Part shown: positions 62,950-64,000 of the stretch, one piece after another
How positions within the stretch are numbered: the stretch's first letter is position 1
How the letters are laid out: each line of letters starts with the position of its first letter
NCBI RefSeq assembly: GCF_030499575.1
Contig: NZ_JASTLC010000001.1
Location: forward strand, 4,674,001 to 4,738,000
DNA length: 64,000 nucleotides
Origin: Streptomyces sp. DG2A-72
GTDB taxonomy: Bacteria; Actinomycetota; Actinomycetes; Streptomycetales; Streptomycetaceae
Direction of reading: 5' to 3'
Translations under genes and position numbers: made by a program
The notes under the pieces: generated by a model
What the model was told of the DNA's origin: nothing
Seen by the model: the letters and a program-made list of their open reading frames with translations, nothing else
Database searches by the model: none

Positions 62950-63804
62950 ATGCCCGTGAGGACCAACCCAACGGGACGTCAACTCCGGCTTGGCGCCGAG
63001 CTGCGCAAGCTGCGCGAGCGCGCAGGCCTGACCTCAACGCAGGCCGCGGAGTTGCTCGGAATGAAGCAGGCGCAGGTCAGCAACATGGAAACCGGCCGAC
63101 TCGGTGTGAGCGCCGAGCGCGTACGCACACTGGCCTGCCACTACGACTGCCCGGACAAGGCCCTCGTCGAGGCGATCGCCGGGATGACCGGCGACCGCAA
63201 GCGCGGCTGGTGGGAGGAGTACCGCGAACTGCTCTCCCGTCCGCTCCTCGATCTGGCCGAACTGGAGCACCACGCCCGGTCGTTGCGCGACTTCACCACG
63301 GCCCGCGTTCCCGGACTGCTCCAGACACGCGAGTACGCACTCGAGATCTTCCGTCAGGCGGTCACCGAACTCTCGCCGCCCGACATCGAACACCGCCTGT
63401 CGTTCCGCATCAAGCGCCAGGCGATCCTCTTCCGCGAGGAAGAACCGACACCGTACGAGGCGATCATCCACGAGGCGGCTCTGCGCATGAAGGTCGGCGG
63501 CTCCGCGGTTGCGCGCCAACAGTTGCAGCACCTGCTCGACATGAATGACCGAGACCACGTGACCCTGCGTGCCGTCACCTTCGACGCCGGGGCCTTCCCG
63601 GGATCCGGCCAGTCGATCCACTACGCGCGCGGCCCGGTACCGCAGTTGGACACCGTCTATCTCGACCAGGCCCACGGCCTCGCCTTCCTCGACGCCGAGG
63701 CACAGTTGCACAAGTACCGCACGCTGTTCGACCGGATCGAGGCTGTCGCGCTCGCCCCGGAGAAGACTCAGGACCTTGTCCACAACGTGATGCGAGAGCT
63801 GTGA
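62950..63804 (+). CDS. XRE-family regulator with DUF5753
   Basis: A 284-residue protein: N-terminal helix-turn-helix (LRKLRERAGLTSTQAAELLG, KQAQVSNMETGR) and C-terminal DUF5753 (ARVPGLLQTREYALEIFR, YEAIIHEAALRMKVGG, YARGPVPQLDTVYLDQ). This is the AbaA-ORFA/BldB-linked type that Streptomyces encodes in many copies with a DUF397 partner. The ATG follows GGGAGAGACGG; a GTG six codons upstream is an alternative. Confidence 0.92.
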   Translation: MPVRTNPTGRQLRLGAELRKLRERAGLTSTQAAELLGMKQAQVSNMETGRLGVSAERVRTLACHYDCPDKALVEAIAGMTGDRKRGWWEEYRELLSRPLLDLAELEHHARSLRDFTTARVPGLLQTREYALEIFRQAVTELSPPDIEHRLSFRIKRQAILFREEEPTPYEAIIHEAALRMKVGGSAVARQQLQHLLDMNDRDHVTLRAVTFDAGAFPGSGQSIHYARGPVPQLDTVYLDQAHGLAFLDAEAQLHKYRTLFDRIEAVALAPEKTQDLVHNVMREL

Positions 63805-63815
63805 AGGACATGCCC

Positions 63816-63998
63816 ATGACCCCGCGCTGGCAGAAGTCGTCGTACTGCTCCGAGGGCGCCTCCTGCCTCCACGTGGCCACCGCCACCGAAACGATCCATC
63901 TCACCGAAAGCAGCGACCCCACCCGCGCGATACTCACGGCCACCCCCACCGCCTTCGGCGCCCTCCTCCTCGTACTCAAGAAGGAAACCCGTGCCTGA
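63816..63998 (+). CDS. DUF397 small protein
   Basis: A 60-residue DUF397 protein starting MTPRWQKSSYCSEGASCLHV, with the conserved KSSYC-x5-C segment, and continuing as a small beta-rich domain (DPTRAILTATPTAFGALL). DUF397 proteins act as partners or inhibitors of the XRE-DUF5753 regulators encoded beside them. AAGGA lies seven bases before this ATG; earlier in-frame starts overlap the XRE gene. Confidence 0.88.
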   Translation: MTPRWQKSSYCSEGASCLHVATATETIHLTESSDPTRAILTATPTAFGALLLVLKKETRA

Positions 63999-64000
63999 CA
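63991..64000 (+). CDS. Possible start of the next gene (fragment)
   Basis: A GTG preceded by AAGGAAACCC overlaps the end of the DUF397 gene and runs off the window. Only three codons are visible, so this is a hint based on start signal and overlap. Confidence 0.3.

Overview
The window is high-GC actinobacterial DNA and almost certainly chromosomal Streptomyces. Genes I can recognise from their protein sequence include GlnR, the nickel regulator Nur, the WhiG anti-sigma factor RsiG with two c-di-GMP signatures, mycothiol synthase MshD, Ppk, the Pst phosphate transporter, a Pit/DUF47 pair and CsoR. Their order (rsiG, dtd, nur, cysA, glnR, protease/two-component system, mshD, ppk, pst, pit, csoR) is, from memory, the order of the S. 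coelicolor SCO418x to SCO413x stretch read backwards. Many genes start with an ATG or GTG six or seven bases after a TAnnnT box and have no ribosome binding site, which is the actinobacterial leaderless pattern.

Layout. 1-8.9 kb is an accessory block: a TetR start, two APH-fold kinases flanking a HAD phosphatase, a second HAD gene, and four related GntR-type regulators that share an unusual C-terminal domain. Three of these regulators are divergent from very small membrane-protein genes, with palindromes in between. 9-20.5 kb is conserved housekeeping and regulation: Eis-like acetyltransferase, rsiG, dtd, ygfZ-like, nur, nitrobindin-like, a cysteine-containing leader peptide in front of the thiosulfate sulfurtransferase cysA, DUF1416, LmeA-like, MoaD-like, a hydrolase and glnR. 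20.5-25.3 kb carries a LacI regulator, an HtrA-like protease with a tandem 11-base operator, and an OmpR/histidine-kinase pair. 25.3-26 kb is a decayed segment with a gene remnant and a long inverted repeat. 26-34 kb has a pseudokinase, a fused pectate lyase-pectin methylesterase, mshD, a secreted 5'-nucleotidase and an LmeA-like protein. 34-41 kb holds an ECF sigma/anti-sigma/ABC exporter operon and a divergent YtrA-type GntR/ABC operon. 41-52 kb is the phosphate region: ppk, CHAD, Nudix, PHO boxes, pstSCAB, pit, DUF47 and csoR. 52-64 kb is mixed: lipoprotein, FAD oxidase, PAP2, short UvrA, AraC/VOC, a cell-wall hydrolase, a trypsin-like protease, Uma2, and an HATPase/XRE/DUF397 set.

How the parts work together. 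The pst/ppk/CHAD/pit genes form a phosphate acquisition and polyphosphate module under PhoP-type boxes. An attenuator-like hairpin after pstS would favour the binding protein over the permease. The OmpR-type regulator, its kinase with two extracytoplasmic cysteines, and the HtrA-like protease look like an envelope-stress circuit. The first 8.8 kb is the best candidate for an undescribed system: repeated GntR/palindrome/mini-membrane-protein cassettes joined to HAD and APH-fold genes.

No tRNA, rRNA, CRISPR array, complete insertion sequence or replication origin was recognised. Family assignments rest on reading motifs, not on database searches.
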